A stretch of DNA of 44,236 nt from Legionella erythra (GCF_001467615.1 NZ_LNYA01000023.1:367572-411807), one strand, 5' to 3'; counted from the first letter of the stretch, positions 8,934 through 17,410 are shown. Notes: generated from the letters alone by a model not told the origin. Translations and numbers: made by a program.

Positions 8934-10037
8934 TTATTGCGACTTGCCCCTTAAATCAATGTCCCACACGTCAACAACACGGCCATTATCAACAACGTAA
9001 AATTGATCAAACAAGTTAATGGTCGGGTCGCAATGCGGCACTACCAGTTCCAGTACTTCGCCATTCCCGGGTAATGGCGTATTGCCAAGCGCGGTCACTT
9101 TTCCCTGCTCATCGCCAAACCCTCCCCAATCGTATTGCAATCCTTCATGGCTTATTATTTTAGGCTTGTTGCGGGCATCGACATAGATGGCTTTGGTGCC
9201 TGCATCCACGGTCACATGCTCCATGCGATTGGAACTGATGACGGTCGTCAGCAGGGTCATTGCCGGCTTAAAAACGGAGAATGGCGCATGACCCTTTGAT
9301 TCTATCAGGCTGTATTCAACATCCATAACCGCGTAAGAACCCGGTTGAATTTCGGTCACCTCGGTGGCTTCCACATCGATATCGTAGGTTCCCGTGCCTG
9401 AGCCTGTCAAAATACGGCAAGGTAAATCATGGCTCTTGAAGGCTTTCAGGATATCACTGGCTTTCTGCATGACCTGCAAGGATTTGGTTTTGCGTTCGTC
9501 ATAGGACGAAATATGCTGCAAATGACCCGCGTAACATTGAATACCCAACAGATCGAGCCAGGGGAATTTACTGATTTTCAACGCGAAATTAAGCGCATAA
9601 TCAGGCCTCACACCTGTTCTGCCAAGGCCGCCGTCGATATCCACCAGCACGTTGATTCTGGTGTTAATCTTCTCGCCTGCCGCATTTAAATCATTCAGAT
9701 TCTGCTCATTATCAACCACCACCAGAATATCTGGTGTCTTCTTAAGGCAAGCCACAAGACGCTCTATTTTACCCGCTGTAACCACAGGTGAGGTAATGAG
9801 AATATTCGTCAAACCCTGGTTGACGAGCACCTCCGCTTCTGAAACCTTTGCCGCACTAAGGCCAATAGCGCCATACTCAACCTGCAATTTGGCTAATTGG
9901 CTGCATTTATGCGTTTTAACATGGGGACGCACATTAACGTTGTAGGATAATGCATGGTGCTGCATTTCTTTAAGGTTATGAAGCAGCGTGCTTTTTTCAA
10001 TAACCAGACAAGGGGTTTCCAAGGCCTGTTTTAACAT
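8934..10037 (-). CDS. D-threonine aldolase-like PLP enzyme (alanine racemase N-terminal fold)
   Basis: The 367-residue protein belongs to the D-threonine aldolase / D-serine dehydratase family, fold type III PLP enzymes that need a divalent metal. The PLP lysine lies in RPHVKTHK (Lys41). The C-terminal metal pair is in PHCDPTINL, with His335 and Asp337 in an HxD arrangement that resembles D-threonine aldolase more than the HxC of D-serine dehydratases. It likely cleaves D-3-hydroxyamino acids to glycine and an aldehyde, but the exact substrate is open. A promoter with a palindromic operator-like site lies 75-100 bases upstream. The neighbours do not suggest a pathway. Confidence 0.88.
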   Translation of the reverse strand: MLKQALETPCLVIEKSTLLHNLKEMQHHALSYNVNVRPHVKTHKCSQLAKLQVEYGAIGLSAAKVSEAEVLVNQGLTNILITSPVVTAGKIERLVACLKKTPDILVVVDNEQNLNDLNAAGEKINTRINVLVDIDGGLGRTGVRPDYALNFALKISKFPWLDLLGIQCYAGHLQHISSYDERKTKSLQVMQKASDILKAFKSHDLPCRILTGSGTGTYDIDVEATEVTEIQPGSYAVMDVEYSLIESKGHAPFSVFKPAMTLLTTVISSNRMEHVTVDAGTKAIYVDARNKPKIISHEGLQYDWGGFGDEQGKVTALGNTPLPGNGEVLELVVPHCDPTINLFDQFYVVDNGRVVDVWDIDLRGKSQ

Positions 10038-10113
10038 GAATGCTTATCCTGCTGACAAATGAAAAAAGGATAACAAGAATGCAGGCGGGATGCATGCTCC
10101 TTTTGGTAAAATA

Positions 10114-10139
10114 ATTATAATCCGGGTATTGTATACAAT
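10114..10139 (-). promoter_or_regulatory. Promoter with GntR-like palindromic operator
   Basis: On the minus strand a -10 box TATAAT (10114-10119) stands upstream of the D-threonine aldolase-like gene. Just behind it, at 10128-10139, is the perfect 12-base palindrome ATTGTATACAAT, which overlaps the spacer and -35 position. Sites of the form TTGTATACAA are typical operators of GntR-family (FCD type) repressors. No such regulator gene is in the window, so the regulator is unknown. Confidence 0.5.
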
Positions 10140-10326
10140 GCCTCGACGGCTCTGTTTCAGGAAAATGCTCAGGATTCCTGCCCAAACCAGACTCAGCCCT
10201 TTTAAAAAAGCAGCATTAATCAAGCCATTGCGCCGAAGCATACGCAATTTACCCTGCCCCCCTACTGGATAATCCTTCTGAATCAGTTAAACTTATACTA
10301 AAAGCGATGTTACAAAGAGGATTTGC

Positions 10327-11718
10327 ATGAAACCATCGTTGCAGCTCAGTATTTCGCAACAATTAACCCTTACGCCTCAGCTTCAACAGGCAATCCGTTT
10401 GCTTCAATTGTCTACGGTTGACTTGCAACAGGAAATCCAGCAAATCGTAGAATCCAACCCCATGCTTGAAGCAACCCCGCATGAAGAAAAAGAGGAACCG
10501 AGTCCTGAAAACAGCAAACCCCAGGATGAATTTGCTGATTTCCAATGGTCACAGCTTTATTCAAACACCAATAAGCGGGCCAGCTTCGACGAACCTGATT
10601 TTAATTACGACAATTTATATTGCACCACGACTAACCTGCAGGATCACTTGCGCTGGCAGCTTGATTTAACACCCATGAGCGATGTGGATCGGGTGATTGC
10701 GACAGCAATTATTGATGCCATGGACGATGATGGCTTTCTGACCGTGCCGGTTGAGGAGCTTCATGCCACGCTCCACAGTGACCATTGCCCGATTGAGATT
10801 GAGGAAGTCATTGCTGTCAAACACCGTATTCAACACTTCGATCCCGTTGGTTGCGCAGCCAATACTCTGGCTGAAACCCTTCTGGTTCAGTTGCAGCAAC
10901 TGGAAGAAGATGATGAGGTGGCCTTAGCCAAGCGCATCATACGTCATGACATTGAATTATTGGGTCAGCATAATTATCGGCAACTGATGAAGAATTATCA
11001 GGTTAACGAATTCGTGCTGGATAAAGTCTTGCAGATTATTCAACGCCTGAATCCAAAACCTGGCAGCCTCATCAACCAGGCCACAACCGAGTACATTATT
11101 CCGGATATTACTGTTAAGAAAATAGACGGCGTGTGGCAAGCCTTTTTAAATAACAACACGCTTCCCCGCCTAAGCATCAATAACCATTATGCGGCACTAA
11201 TCCAGCGTGCGGACAACAGCGCTGATAATCAATTCTTGAAAAACAACCTCCAGGAAGCCCGCTGGTTTCTAAAAAGCGTTCAAAGCCGACAGGAAACCCT
11301 GTTGAAAGTAGCCAGTTGCATCGTCAAATACCAACAGGATTTTTTTGAACTTGGCGATGAAGCCATGAAACCTCTGATTTTAAATGATGTGGCTCAGGCT
11401 TTGGATATGCATGAATCAACGATTTCAAGGGTCACCACCCAAAAATTCATGCACACACCCCGCGGGGTTTTTGAATTAAAATATTTCTTTTCAAGCCATG
11501 TGGCTACGGCCAATGGCGGGGAATGCTCATCCACCGCCATTCGGGCGGTCATTAAAAAACTGATTGCCGCAGAAAATCGTAAAAAGCCGCTGAGCGACAG
11601 TAAAATTGCCCAATTAATTGGTGAACAAGGCATTCACGTGGCACGCCGTACTGTGGCAAAATACCGGGAGGCTATGGGTATTGCTCCCTCAAACGAGCGC
11701 AAAACCATCCGTAGTTAG
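10327..11718 (+). CDS. rpoN: RNA polymerase sigma-54 factor
   Basis: Sigma-54 directs RNA polymerase to -24/-12 promoters that need enhancer-binding ATPases; in Legionella it governs much of the flagellar cascade. The 463-residue product shows region I rich in Gln and Leu (LQLSISQQLTLTPQLQQAIRLL pattern, residues 5-26), an acidic region II, the core-binding region, the helix-turn-helix around residues 360-385 and the RpoN box ARRTVAKYRE near the C-terminus. AGAGGA precedes the ATG. It leads the cluster rpoN-hpf-ptsN-HPr. Confidence 0.98.
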   Translation: MKPSLQLSISQQLTLTPQLQQAIRLLQLSTVDLQQEIQQIVESNPMLEATPHEEKEEPSPENSKPQDEFADFQWSQLYSNTNKRASFDEPDFNYDNLYCTTTNLQDHLRWQLDLTPMSDVDRVIATAIIDAMDDDGFLTVPVEELHATLHSDHCPIEIEEVIAVKHRIQHFDPVGCAANTLAETLLVQLQQLEEDDEVALAKRIIRHDIELLGQHNYRQLMKNYQVNEFVLDKVLQIIQRLNPKPGSLINQATTEYIIPDITVKKIDGVWQAFLNNNTLPRLSINNHYAALIQRADNSADNQFLKNNLQEARWFLKSVQSRQETLLKVASCIVKYQQDFFELGDEAMKPLILNDVAQALDMHESTISRVTTQKFMHTPRGVFELKYFFSSHVATANGGECSSTAIRAVIKKLIAAENRKKPLSDSKIAQLIGEQGIHVARRTVAKYREAMGIAPSNERKTIRS

Positions 11719-11744
11719 TGTTAATAAAATTGAAGGAGAGTGTT

Positions 11745-12038
11745 ATGCAAATCAACTTCACAGGCCACCATGTTGAAGTGACGCCTGCCTTGAGGGCTTT
11801 TACACAGGATAAATTTGATAAACTGGAGCGTCATTTCGATAAAATCACCGCCATTAATGTGATTTTTGATGTCGAAAAGCTCCGTCAAATTGCAGAGGCT
11901 TCTGTTCTCATTGCCAAGGGCAAGCTGCATGCCCGTGCCGAATCCGAAGACATGTATGCCGCCATTGATGAACTGGTCGATAAACTCGACAGGCAATTGA
12001 TTGATCACAAAGAACGAATTCGCGATCACCGCGAGTAA
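11745..12038 (+). CDS. hpf: Ribosome hibernation-promoting factor, short form
   Basis: This 97-residue protein binds the 30S subunit in slow growth and favours 100S dimers. The start at 11745 has a strong Shine-Dalgarno (GAAGGAGAG) directly in front, so the longer in-frame extension to 11718 is rejected. The sequence MQINFTGHHVEVTPALR and the YAAIDELVDKLDRQL segment are typical of the family. It lacks the C-terminal extension of long HPF, so dimers would need a separate factor. It lies 26 bases after rpoN, as in many gammaproteobacteria, and is followed by a 12-bp hairpin. Confidence 0.95.
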   Translation: MQINFTGHHVEVTPALRAFTQDKFDKLERHFDKITAINVIFDVEKLRQIAEASVLIAKGKLHARAESEDMYAAIDELVDKLDRQLIDHKERIRDHRE

Positions 12039-12044
12039 TCCTGC

Positions 12045-12072
12045 AACAAGCCATGCATTCGCATGGCTTGTT
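12045..12072 (+). terminator. Long perfect hairpin between hpf and ptsN
   Basis: AACAAGCCATGC (12045-12056) pairs completely with GCATGGCTTGTT (12061-12072) around an ATTC loop, six bases after the hpf stop. The U-run is short (TTGTTTCC), so termination may be partial. It separates rpoN-hpf from ptsN. Confidence 0.65.
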
Positions 12073-12130
12073 TCCAACCTTATCGCTTCTTGACGTCCAA
12101 GCCTCCAATGGAGTTAATTCAAACAGTGCA

Positions 12131-12160
12131 TTGTCAACCATGATCTAAAAGGGGTAAAAT
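12131..12160 (+). promoter_or_regulatory. Candidate promoter of ptsN
   Basis: TTGTCA (12131-12136) and TAAAAT (12155-12160) are 18 bases apart, each with five of six consensus bases. The start codon of ptsN lies 30 bases further on. Together with the hairpin behind hpf, this suggests a separate transcript for ptsN-HPr. Confidence 0.5.
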
Positions 12161-12189
12161 AGTGCAACTTTTACTCACAATTCTGGTTT

Positions 12190-12651
12190 ATGCAGCTTTT
12201 TCAATTGCTTAATGAACACCGTGTTCTTATCGATACCTATTCGCACAGTAAAACAGCGGTTCTGGCTAAAATAAGCCAATTATTCAGCGAAGATTATCCT
12301 CAATTGAACGCCAATGATTTATTTGAAGCTTACTGGCATCGGGAAAGTCTTGGCAGTACCACGCTCGGCCATGGCCTGTTAATTCCTCATATCCGATCCG
12401 CTCATATCGATGCCCCTGCCGCCTGTTTTATCAGGCTCCAACGACCCGTGGATTTTGGTGCCGAAGATAAACAACCAGTCGATCTGGTCATCGGTTTACT
12501 CGGGCCTGACGATCATCCCGAGAAGCATTTAAATGTTCTTTCAACCCTGGTCAAGCAGGTCAGTTCAGCCACCTTTCGTGACCAATGCCGCAGCGCCTCC
12601 TCGGCAATCGAACTTTATCAGGTGCTGCAACAAGGACTCCCTGGGCGTTAA
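12190..12651 (+). CDS. ptsN: PTS IIA-Ntr component of the nitrogen phosphotransferase system
   Basis: PtsN takes a phosphoryl group from HPr/NPr and acts as a regulator, not a sugar carrier. The 153-residue product has the EIIA fold with the phosphorylated histidine in GHGLLIPH (His67) and the PVDLVIGLLGP strand. Length equals the family norm. It lies after rpoN-hpf and before the HPr gene. The rapZ gene that usually sits between ptsN and the HPr gene is absent; only 62 bases separate the two. No Shine-Dalgarno is obvious at the ATG. Confidence 0.95.
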   Translation: MQLFQLLNEHRVLIDTYSHSKTAVLAKISQLFSEDYPQLNANDLFEAYWHRESLGSTTLGHGLLIPHIRSAHIDAPAACFIRLQRPVDFGAEDKQPVDLVIGLLGPDDHPEKHLNVLSTLVKQVSSATFRDQCRSASSAIELYQVLQQGLPGR

Positions 12652-12713
12652 TTTAAAGATAAATGCAGAGGAACGTTGAGACAAACCCGCGTGCATGTTA
12701 CATTGATGGCGCT

Positions 12714-12983
12714 ATGATTAAAACAACCGTAACTATTATCAATAAGTTGGGCCTTCACGCCAGGGCCTCTGCAAAATTCGTATCCACTGCATCGAAATTT
12801 CAGAGTTATATTGACCTGACCAAAGGCTCACAAACCGTCAATGGCAAGAGCATTATGGGCGTCATGATGCTTGCCGCCAGCAAGGGCACGGAGTTAACGC
12901 TTCAAATTGAAGGTCCTGATGAAGAGCAAATGGAGCAGGCTCTGCTGGCGCTCATTAATAACCGCTTTGGCGAGCCTGAATAA
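12714..12983 (+). CDS. HPr/NPr phosphocarrier protein
   Basis: The start at 12714 gives 89 residues and puts the active histidine at position 15 in LGLHARAS and the regulatory serine at position 46 in GKSIMGVMML, exactly the numbering of HPr. The longer frame back to 12663 is therefore rejected. The protein carries phosphoryl groups to PtsN. No HPr kinase gene is visible in this window, so whether Ser46 is modified is unknown. The stop lies two bases from the convergent pssA stop. Confidence 0.95.
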   Translation: MIKTTVTIINKLGLHARASAKFVSTASKFQSYIDLTKGSQTVNGKSIMGVMMLAASKGTELTLQIEGPDEEQMEQALLALINNRFGEPE

Positions 12984-12985
12984 TC

Positions 12986-13732
12986 CTAGTCGCCGCGCTG
13001 GCGAATACGGTACAGAGTGAGTACGGTCTTCAGCGGTCCCGACAAGGCATACAGAACAAAACCTGTGAATAATACCACGGACGGGTTCGCGGCAATTGCG
13101 ACAAATAGAATGATCATTAATAAAAGATAGAGAAACGGGACCTTGCCCTTAAAATCCACCTCTTTAAAGCTGTAATAACGAATATTGCTAACCATTAGCA
13201 CGGCGGTGGACACTGCAATCAGCGCAGTGATAATGGCAATGAACAAGTTGTGTAACTGATTCTGATAGCAAAACCAGGTCAACGACGACACAATGGCGGC
13301 AGCCGGGGGACAGGCTAACCCCTGAAAATAACGTTTATCAGCAATACCAACCTGCGTATTAAAGCGGGCCAGGCGCAGGGCCACAGCGGCCGTATAAAGA
13401 AAAGCCACCAACCAGCCTATTTTTCCCAGGGCATGCAGACTGAAGCTATAAAGCAGCAGCGATGGCGCTACGCCAAACGTGACCATGTCCGACAAACTGT
13501 CGTATTGCGCGCCAAATTCACTTTGCGTGTTGGTCAGGCGGGCAATGCGCCCATCCAGACCATCAGCGAGCATACCGATAAATATAGCAATGACAGCCGG
13601 TTCATAATGAGCCTTCAAGGAAGCCACGATGGAATAAAAAGCGGCAAACAAACTTGCGGTAGTAAACAAATTGGGCAATAAATAAATGCCAGAATGACTT
13701 TCTTTCTGCTTCACAACGCGGACTCTCACCAA
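12986..13732 (-). CDS. pssA: CDP-diacylglycerol--serine O-phosphatidyltransferase
   Basis: This inner-membrane enzyme makes phosphatidylserine, the precursor of phosphatidylethanolamine, from CDP-diacylglycerol and serine. The 248-residue protein contains the full CDP-alcohol phosphotransferase motif D-x2-DG-x2-AR-x8-G-x3-D-x3-D (starting DGLDGRIAR) and about seven to eight hydrophobic helices. It is of the type II (membrane-embedded, Bacillus/Legionella) class, not the soluble E. coli type. It converges on the HPr gene with a two-base gap. Confidence 0.95.
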   Translation of the reverse strand: MVRVRVVKQKESHSGIYLLPNLFTTASLFAAFYSIVASLKAHYEPAVIAIFIGMLADGLDGRIARLTNTQSEFGAQYDSLSDMVTFGVAPSLLLYSFSLHALGKIGWLVAFLYTAAVALRLARFNTQVGIADKRYFQGLACPPAAAIVSSLTWFCYQNQLHNLFIAIITALIAVSTAVLMVSNIRYYSFKEVDFKGKVPFLYLLLMIILFVAIAANPSVVLFTGFVLYALSGPLKTVLTLYRIRQRGD

Positions 13733-13839
13733 ATAAAAACTTTACCATGCTAGCACAACACAAGGCCAGAGAGCTATGGCTTCGTTGTTTGTTATTGATG
13801 ATGCTATACTAGGCATACTGTTCTTTAATTGCCTGAGAC

Positions 13840-14133
13840 ATGACTGACAAACCCACCGATAAAAAGATCGTTATCGAAGGAATAACTTCCCAGGGAAAGC
13901 CCTTTAGACCCAGCGACTGGGCCGAACGCATGAGCGGTGCAATGGCCAGCTTTAAAAACAGCCGCATCCAGTACTCTCCCTTGCTGCAACCCAGTGTCAA
14001 TACGGAAGGCTATAAATGCGTCCTTCTCGATCCCAAACTCAAAGAGACGAGTCCCCAGATTTATCATGCCATTTTAGAATTTGCCCGGGAAAACAATCTT
14101 AACATTTGTAATGAAGAAGAAACCGATCGCTAA
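13840..14133 (+). CDS. DUF3579 family protein
   Basis: The 97-residue soluble protein matches the DUF3579 pattern as I remember it: IVIEGITSQGKPFRPSDWAERM at the N-terminus and a YKCVLLDPKL segment near residue 65. The function is unknown. Members occur singly in beta- and gammaproteobacteria. A TATACT box about 28 bases before the ATG may be its -10. Its stop overlaps the stop of the convergent dotV-like gene by four bases. Confidence 0.8.
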   Translation: MTDKPTDKKIVIEGITSQGKPFRPSDWAERMSGAMASFKNSRIQYSPLLQPSVNTEGYKCVLLDPKLKETSPQIYHAILEFARENNLNICNEEETDR

Positions 14134-14672
14134 TAGCCCTGCGACGCTTTAAAACTCAAGGTAATATTAATCATTTTTTCAAGCAGTGTGTTGGCGGTTG
14201 CCAGCGTCATCTGGAAATTCATCGCCAGAATACCTGCACACAGGAAAGCCAAACCCTTCGGTCCATGTTGAACACCGGGTTCGCTGGCACTGACTAACAG
14301 GGTACAACCGCGAACAAACCAGATAAGTCCTGCCGTCTGAATAACCACCGTCATGGAACTGGTGATATCATAAGGGTTGTATTTAGCATAACTGAAGCTG
14401 CCGCCCATGCCAAAGGTGGTATTGGATAAGGTCTGTACCGCTGACGGCAAAAAAAGCAAGGCGGCGCCGCCTAAAAAATAAGCCAGCGGAATGAACATTT
14501 TTTCATGACTGCCGCCACTGGCGCGCGCGTCACCGATGCGGCGAAGTTTAGCTATAGCCACCATAAAAAAACTGATGCCGACAAGATACGCCAACCCGGA
14601 TATTAAATGCTGGACTGGAAAAAGTGACCGGCTGACATTGCCGATCATGACAATTAAATCATTCTGATCCAT
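14130..14672 (-). CDS. dotV: DotV/IcmC (DotE)-like Dot/Icm type IVB secretion membrane protein
   Basis: The 180-residue protein has four predicted membrane helices (about 20-42, 58-77, 108-128, 138-160) and no enzyme motif. The SGLAYLVGISFFMVAIAKLR stretch after a short N-terminus and the Gly-rich GGAALLFLPS helix are characteristic of the IcmC/DotE-DotV-IcmD group of the Dot/Icm system. Position next to a flavin reductase and aldolase, away from other dot/icm genes, matches dotV as I remember it in L. pneumophila. icmC itself normally sits in the icm cluster, which is not here. The assignment to dotV is therefore by context. The role in the secretion channel is poorly known. Confidence 0.75.
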   Translation of the reverse strand: MDQNDLIVMIGNVSRSLFPVQHLISGLAYLVGISFFMVAIAKLRRIGDARASGGSHEKMFIPLAYFLGGAALLFLPSAVQTLSNTTFGMGGSFSYAKYNPYDITSSMTVVIQTAGLIWFVRGCTLLVSASEPGVQHGPKGLAFLCAGILAMNFQMTLATANTLLEKMINITLSFKASQGY

Positions 14673-14706
14673 AGGTTAATTATATACCTAAATAATTAGG
14701 GGACAC

Positions 14707-14734
14707 TTGCAATGCGTAATTTTTCCCCTATATT
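14707..14734 (+). promoter_or_regulatory. Promoter of the flavin reductase gene
   Basis: TTGCAA (14707-14712) and TATATT (14729-14734) are separated by 16 bases. Transcription would begin about 25 bases before the start codon. Confidence 0.5.
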
Positions 14735-14764
14735 AGTGTCTTTCTTATCGAACTGTTGAACATC

Positions 14765-15499
14765 ATGCAAGTTAATACCTTTCCGGTTACATTGGAAGAA
14801 GCCTTTATGATTTCTCCCAATGTAAAGCATTTTATTTTCCGCGCCAATCTATCTCCTGCATTTGATTACCTGGCTGGACAATTTATCACCATCCATTTTG
14901 AGCATGAAGGCAAAATGCTGAAGCGAAGCTACAGTATCGCCAATGTTCCTACGCAAAACAACCGCATTGAATTTGCCGCAGGCTATGTCGAGGGTGGCCC
15001 GGGTACGCAGCTTCTTTTTAATTTAGCGCCGGGTGATACAATTCACATCAACGGCCCCTTTGGCCGTCTTATCCTTAAAGAAGATATGCCCAAGCGGCTG
15101 ATTTTGGCAGCCACGAGTACTGGTGTTACCCCTTATCGAGCGATGATTAATGAACTGAAAACCCGTCTGCGTCAACAGCCTGAATTAAAGGTTGTTATTC
15201 TCCAGGGTGTCCAGCGGCGTGAAGATTTATTATATACCGATGAATTTCTGATGCTGGCGCAGGAGTTCCCGCAAGTGACGTTCAGGGCACATTTAAGTCG
15301 GGAAAACCAGGAAAATCTCCTGCCTCATGAACATAAAGGCTATGTGCAGCTTGCTTTCCCGGAGTTAAATCTCAACCCGCAGGAAGACCTGATTTATCTG
15401 TGCGGAAATCCCGGTATGATCGACGACGCCTTCAATGATCTCAGAGAAAGAGGGTTTGCTATGCAACAAATTATTCGTGAGAAATACATTTCCCGTTAA
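14765..15499 (+). CDS. NAD(P)H-flavin reductase-like FNR-family oxidoreductase
   Basis: A ferredoxin-reductase-type protein with an FAD domain (RSYS at residues 54-57, then the GPFGRL turn) and an NAD(P) domain (LAATSTGVTPYRAMI and LCGNPGMID near the end). No 2Fe-2S domain is attached, so it resembles Fre/UbiB-type reductases that supply reduced flavin or pass electrons to a separate protein. Start at ATG 14765 is preferred over the in-frame TTG at 14756; neither has a strong Shine-Dalgarno. Its electron acceptor is unknown. Confidence 0.88.
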   Translation: MQVNTFPVTLEEAFMISPNVKHFIFRANLSPAFDYLAGQFITIHFEHEGKMLKRSYSIANVPTQNNRIEFAAGYVEGGPGTQLLFNLAPGDTIHINGPFGRLILKEDMPKRLILAATSTGVTPYRAMINELKTRLRQQPELKVVILQGVQRREDLLYTDEFLMLAQEFPQVTFRAHLSRENQENLLPHEHKGYVQLAFPELNLNPQEDLIYLCGNPGMIDDAFNDLRERGFAMQQIIREKYISR

Positions 15500-15589
15500 A
15501 ATTGCCACGAAACAATCCATGCGCTGCTCGCATAAAAGCAGCAATGACAATAAAATAAAACCGTTTTAATGACGAGGAGAGAGGCTACA

Positions 15590-16600
15590 ATGTTTTACGA
15601 TGAATTATCCGCCATCATGGACCATCTTCTTCAGGATGGGAAAGGTATTTTAGCGGCTGATGAAAGCAATGGCACCATCGGCAAGCGCTTTGAAAGCATT
15701 GGTGTTGAAAACACCGAAGACAATCGTCGTGATTATCGCTTGTTGCTGGCCAATACGGCAGGCCTTGAGCAATACATCAATGGTGTTATCCTGTTTGAAG
15801 AAACCTTCCAGCATAAAGACCAGCATGGCACACCAATTGCTCAATTATTTGCCAACAAGGGGATTATACCCGGCATTAAAGTGGATAAAGGCCTGGTTGA
15901 TTTAGCCAATACGGACAATGAAAAGATTACCCAGGGCCTAGACGGCTTGAAAGACCGGTTGGTGTACTACAAAGAGTTAGGCGCAAAATTTGCCAAATGG
16001 CGCAATGTTTACTCCATCAGCGAATACACACCGAGTTTAACTGCCATTAAAGCCGGCGCTGAAGTATTAGCCCGTTATGCTGCCGTTTGCCAGTCTGTCG
16101 GCATTGTGCCGATTGTTGAACCGGAATTATTAATGGATGGCAACCACGACATTGACCACTGCGCTGAGGCGTATGAAATGGTACTGCACGAATTGTTCCA
16201 TTCCCTGTTCGTGCATCAGGTGGATTTGGAACAAATCGTATTGAAACCCAGTATGGTCACCTCCGGGAAAGAAGCCGTTCCCTTCAGCTCGCCGGAAGAA
16301 GTGGCGGATTACACTATTAACGTGTTCCGCAGCAATGTTCCCGCGGCGGTCCCCACCATTAATTTCCTTTCTGGCGGCCAAACGCCCCAACAAGCCACGG
16401 TTAATCTGAATGCCATTAACAGCACGGGTTACCAGCCCTGGACGCTGAGTTTCTCTTACGGCCGAGCCCTGCAGGAAGATTGCCTTAAAATCTGGGGCGG
16501 CAAAGCCCACAATGTCGAAGCCGCGCAGGAAGCCCTGCTGAAGCGTGCCCGATTAAACAGCGCCGCCTGTTTCGGTGAATACCGTCCCGATATGGAATAA
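15590..16600 (+). CDS. Fructose-bisphosphate aldolase, class I
   Basis: Class I (Schiff-base) aldolases cleave fructose 1,6-bisphosphate without metal. The 336-residue protein has KGILAADESNGTIGKRF near the N-terminus, AKWR (about residue 136) and the Schiff-base lysine in VLKPSMVTSG (Lys219), matching the animal/plant-type family. GAGGAGAGAGG directly precedes the ATG at 15590, so the upstream in-frame ATG at 15569 is rejected. A GC-rich hairpin follows the stop. The class I type is less common in gammaproteobacteria than the class II enzyme. Confidence 0.95.
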   Translation: MFYDELSAIMDHLLQDGKGILAADESNGTIGKRFESIGVENTEDNRRDYRLLLANTAGLEQYINGVILFEETFQHKDQHGTPIAQLFANKGIIPGIKVDKGLVDLANTDNEKITQGLDGLKDRLVYYKELGAKFAKWRNVYSISEYTPSLTAIKAGAEVLARYAAVCQSVGIVPIVEPELLMDGNHDIDHCAEAYEMVLHELFHSLFVHQVDLEQIVLKPSMVTSGKEAVPFSSPEEVADYTINVFRSNVPAAVPTINFLSGGQTPQQATVNLNAINSTGYQPWTLSFSYGRALQEDCLKIWGGKAHNVEAAQEALLKRARLNSAACFGEYRPDME

Positions 16601-16607
16601 TCAAAGG

Positions 16608-16629
16608 GGTCGGGCCTTTTGGCCCGACC
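16608..16629. terminator. Bidirectional hairpin between convergent genes
   Basis: A perfect 9-bp stem GGTCGGGCC/GGCCCGACC with a TTTT loop lies eight bases after the aldolase stop and 14 bases beyond the EEP-family stop. T-runs on either side are short, so it may serve both genes weakly. Confidence 0.65.
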
Positions 16630-16642
16630 TTTACCTTGGTGT

Positions 16643-17410
16643 TTAACGAATCTCAAATCGGGCAAACAAGGGCACATGATCCGATAGCATACGCCAGGGC
16701 TTACCCTGCAAACACTGTACTTCCAAAACATCCATGCCGCGAAAATAAATTCTGTCGATACACAAAGCCGGCTTGATGGCCGGAAATGAGCGGGCATGCT
16801 TCCCCTCCGTACGGTAAAAGGCTTCATGGATACCCAGTTCATCAGCCAACGGTTTGGATAGATGCCGGCGCCAGTCATTAAAATCACCCGCCATCAGCAA
16901 GGGTTCGTTTTCAGGAATGACATCGGCAATGCGCTGCATCAAGGCGTCACATTGCGATGCCCGCTCCGCTTTAAACAAGCCAAGGTGCACACACAGCAAA
17001 TGCACGGTCTTTTGCGATTCGCCATCAAGCTGGATTTGCCCGTGCAGGATGCTGCGCGAAGCACGGTTCATGCTGGAAAGATTGATGTTTTCAAAGGCAG
17101 TAAAGGGGTATTTGCTGATGATGGCGTTGCCATGATGGCCTGCTTGATAAACTGCATTTTTGGCATAAAGGTAATGCGGCCATATTTTTTCGGCCATGTA
17201 TTCAAACTGTGGCGCCTCTGGCCACTCATTGATGCGTTTTTCGCGACGCAAATGCAAACCCTGCACTTCCTGAAGAAAGACAAAATCCGGATTAAGCTCA
17301 GCTAAAGCGTCCCGCATTTCAGGCAACAAAAAACGCAGGCGTCCCACACCAAATCCTTTATGGATGTTGTAGGTTATAATGGACAGAGTCGCTTTTTTGT
17401 CCTGCATCAA
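16643..17410 (-). CDS. Endonuclease/exonuclease/phosphatase (EEP) family protein
   Basis: The 255-residue protein has the EEP fold signatures in order: TYNIHKG (Asn ligand), FLQEVQG (metal-binding Glu), AGDFNDWR and a final SDHVPL (catalytic His). No signal peptide or membrane segment is present. Members range from phosphodiesterases and DNases to inositol phosphatases, and the substrate cannot be told from sequence. The gene is preceded by about 180 non-coding bases shared with the divergent hydrolase gene. Confidence 0.88.
   Translation of the reverse strand: MMQDKKATLSIITYNIHKGFGVGRLRFLLPEMRDALAELNPDFVFLQEVQGLHLRREKRINEWPEAPQFEYMAEKIWPHYLYAKNAVYQAGHHGNAIISKYPFTAFENINLSSMNRASRSILHGQIQLDGESQKTVHLLCVHLGLFKAERASQCDALMQRIADVIPENEPLLMAGDFNDWRRHLSKPLADELGIHEAFYRTEGKHARSFPAIKPALCIDRIYFRGMDVLEVQCLQGKPWRMLSDHVPLFARFEIR

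Noticed and set aside
9997-10094. Possible leader peptide before the D-threonine aldolase-like gene
   Set aside because: An AAAAGGAG motif is present, but only one base separates it from the ATG, and the frame runs into the enzyme gene without any regulatory feature.
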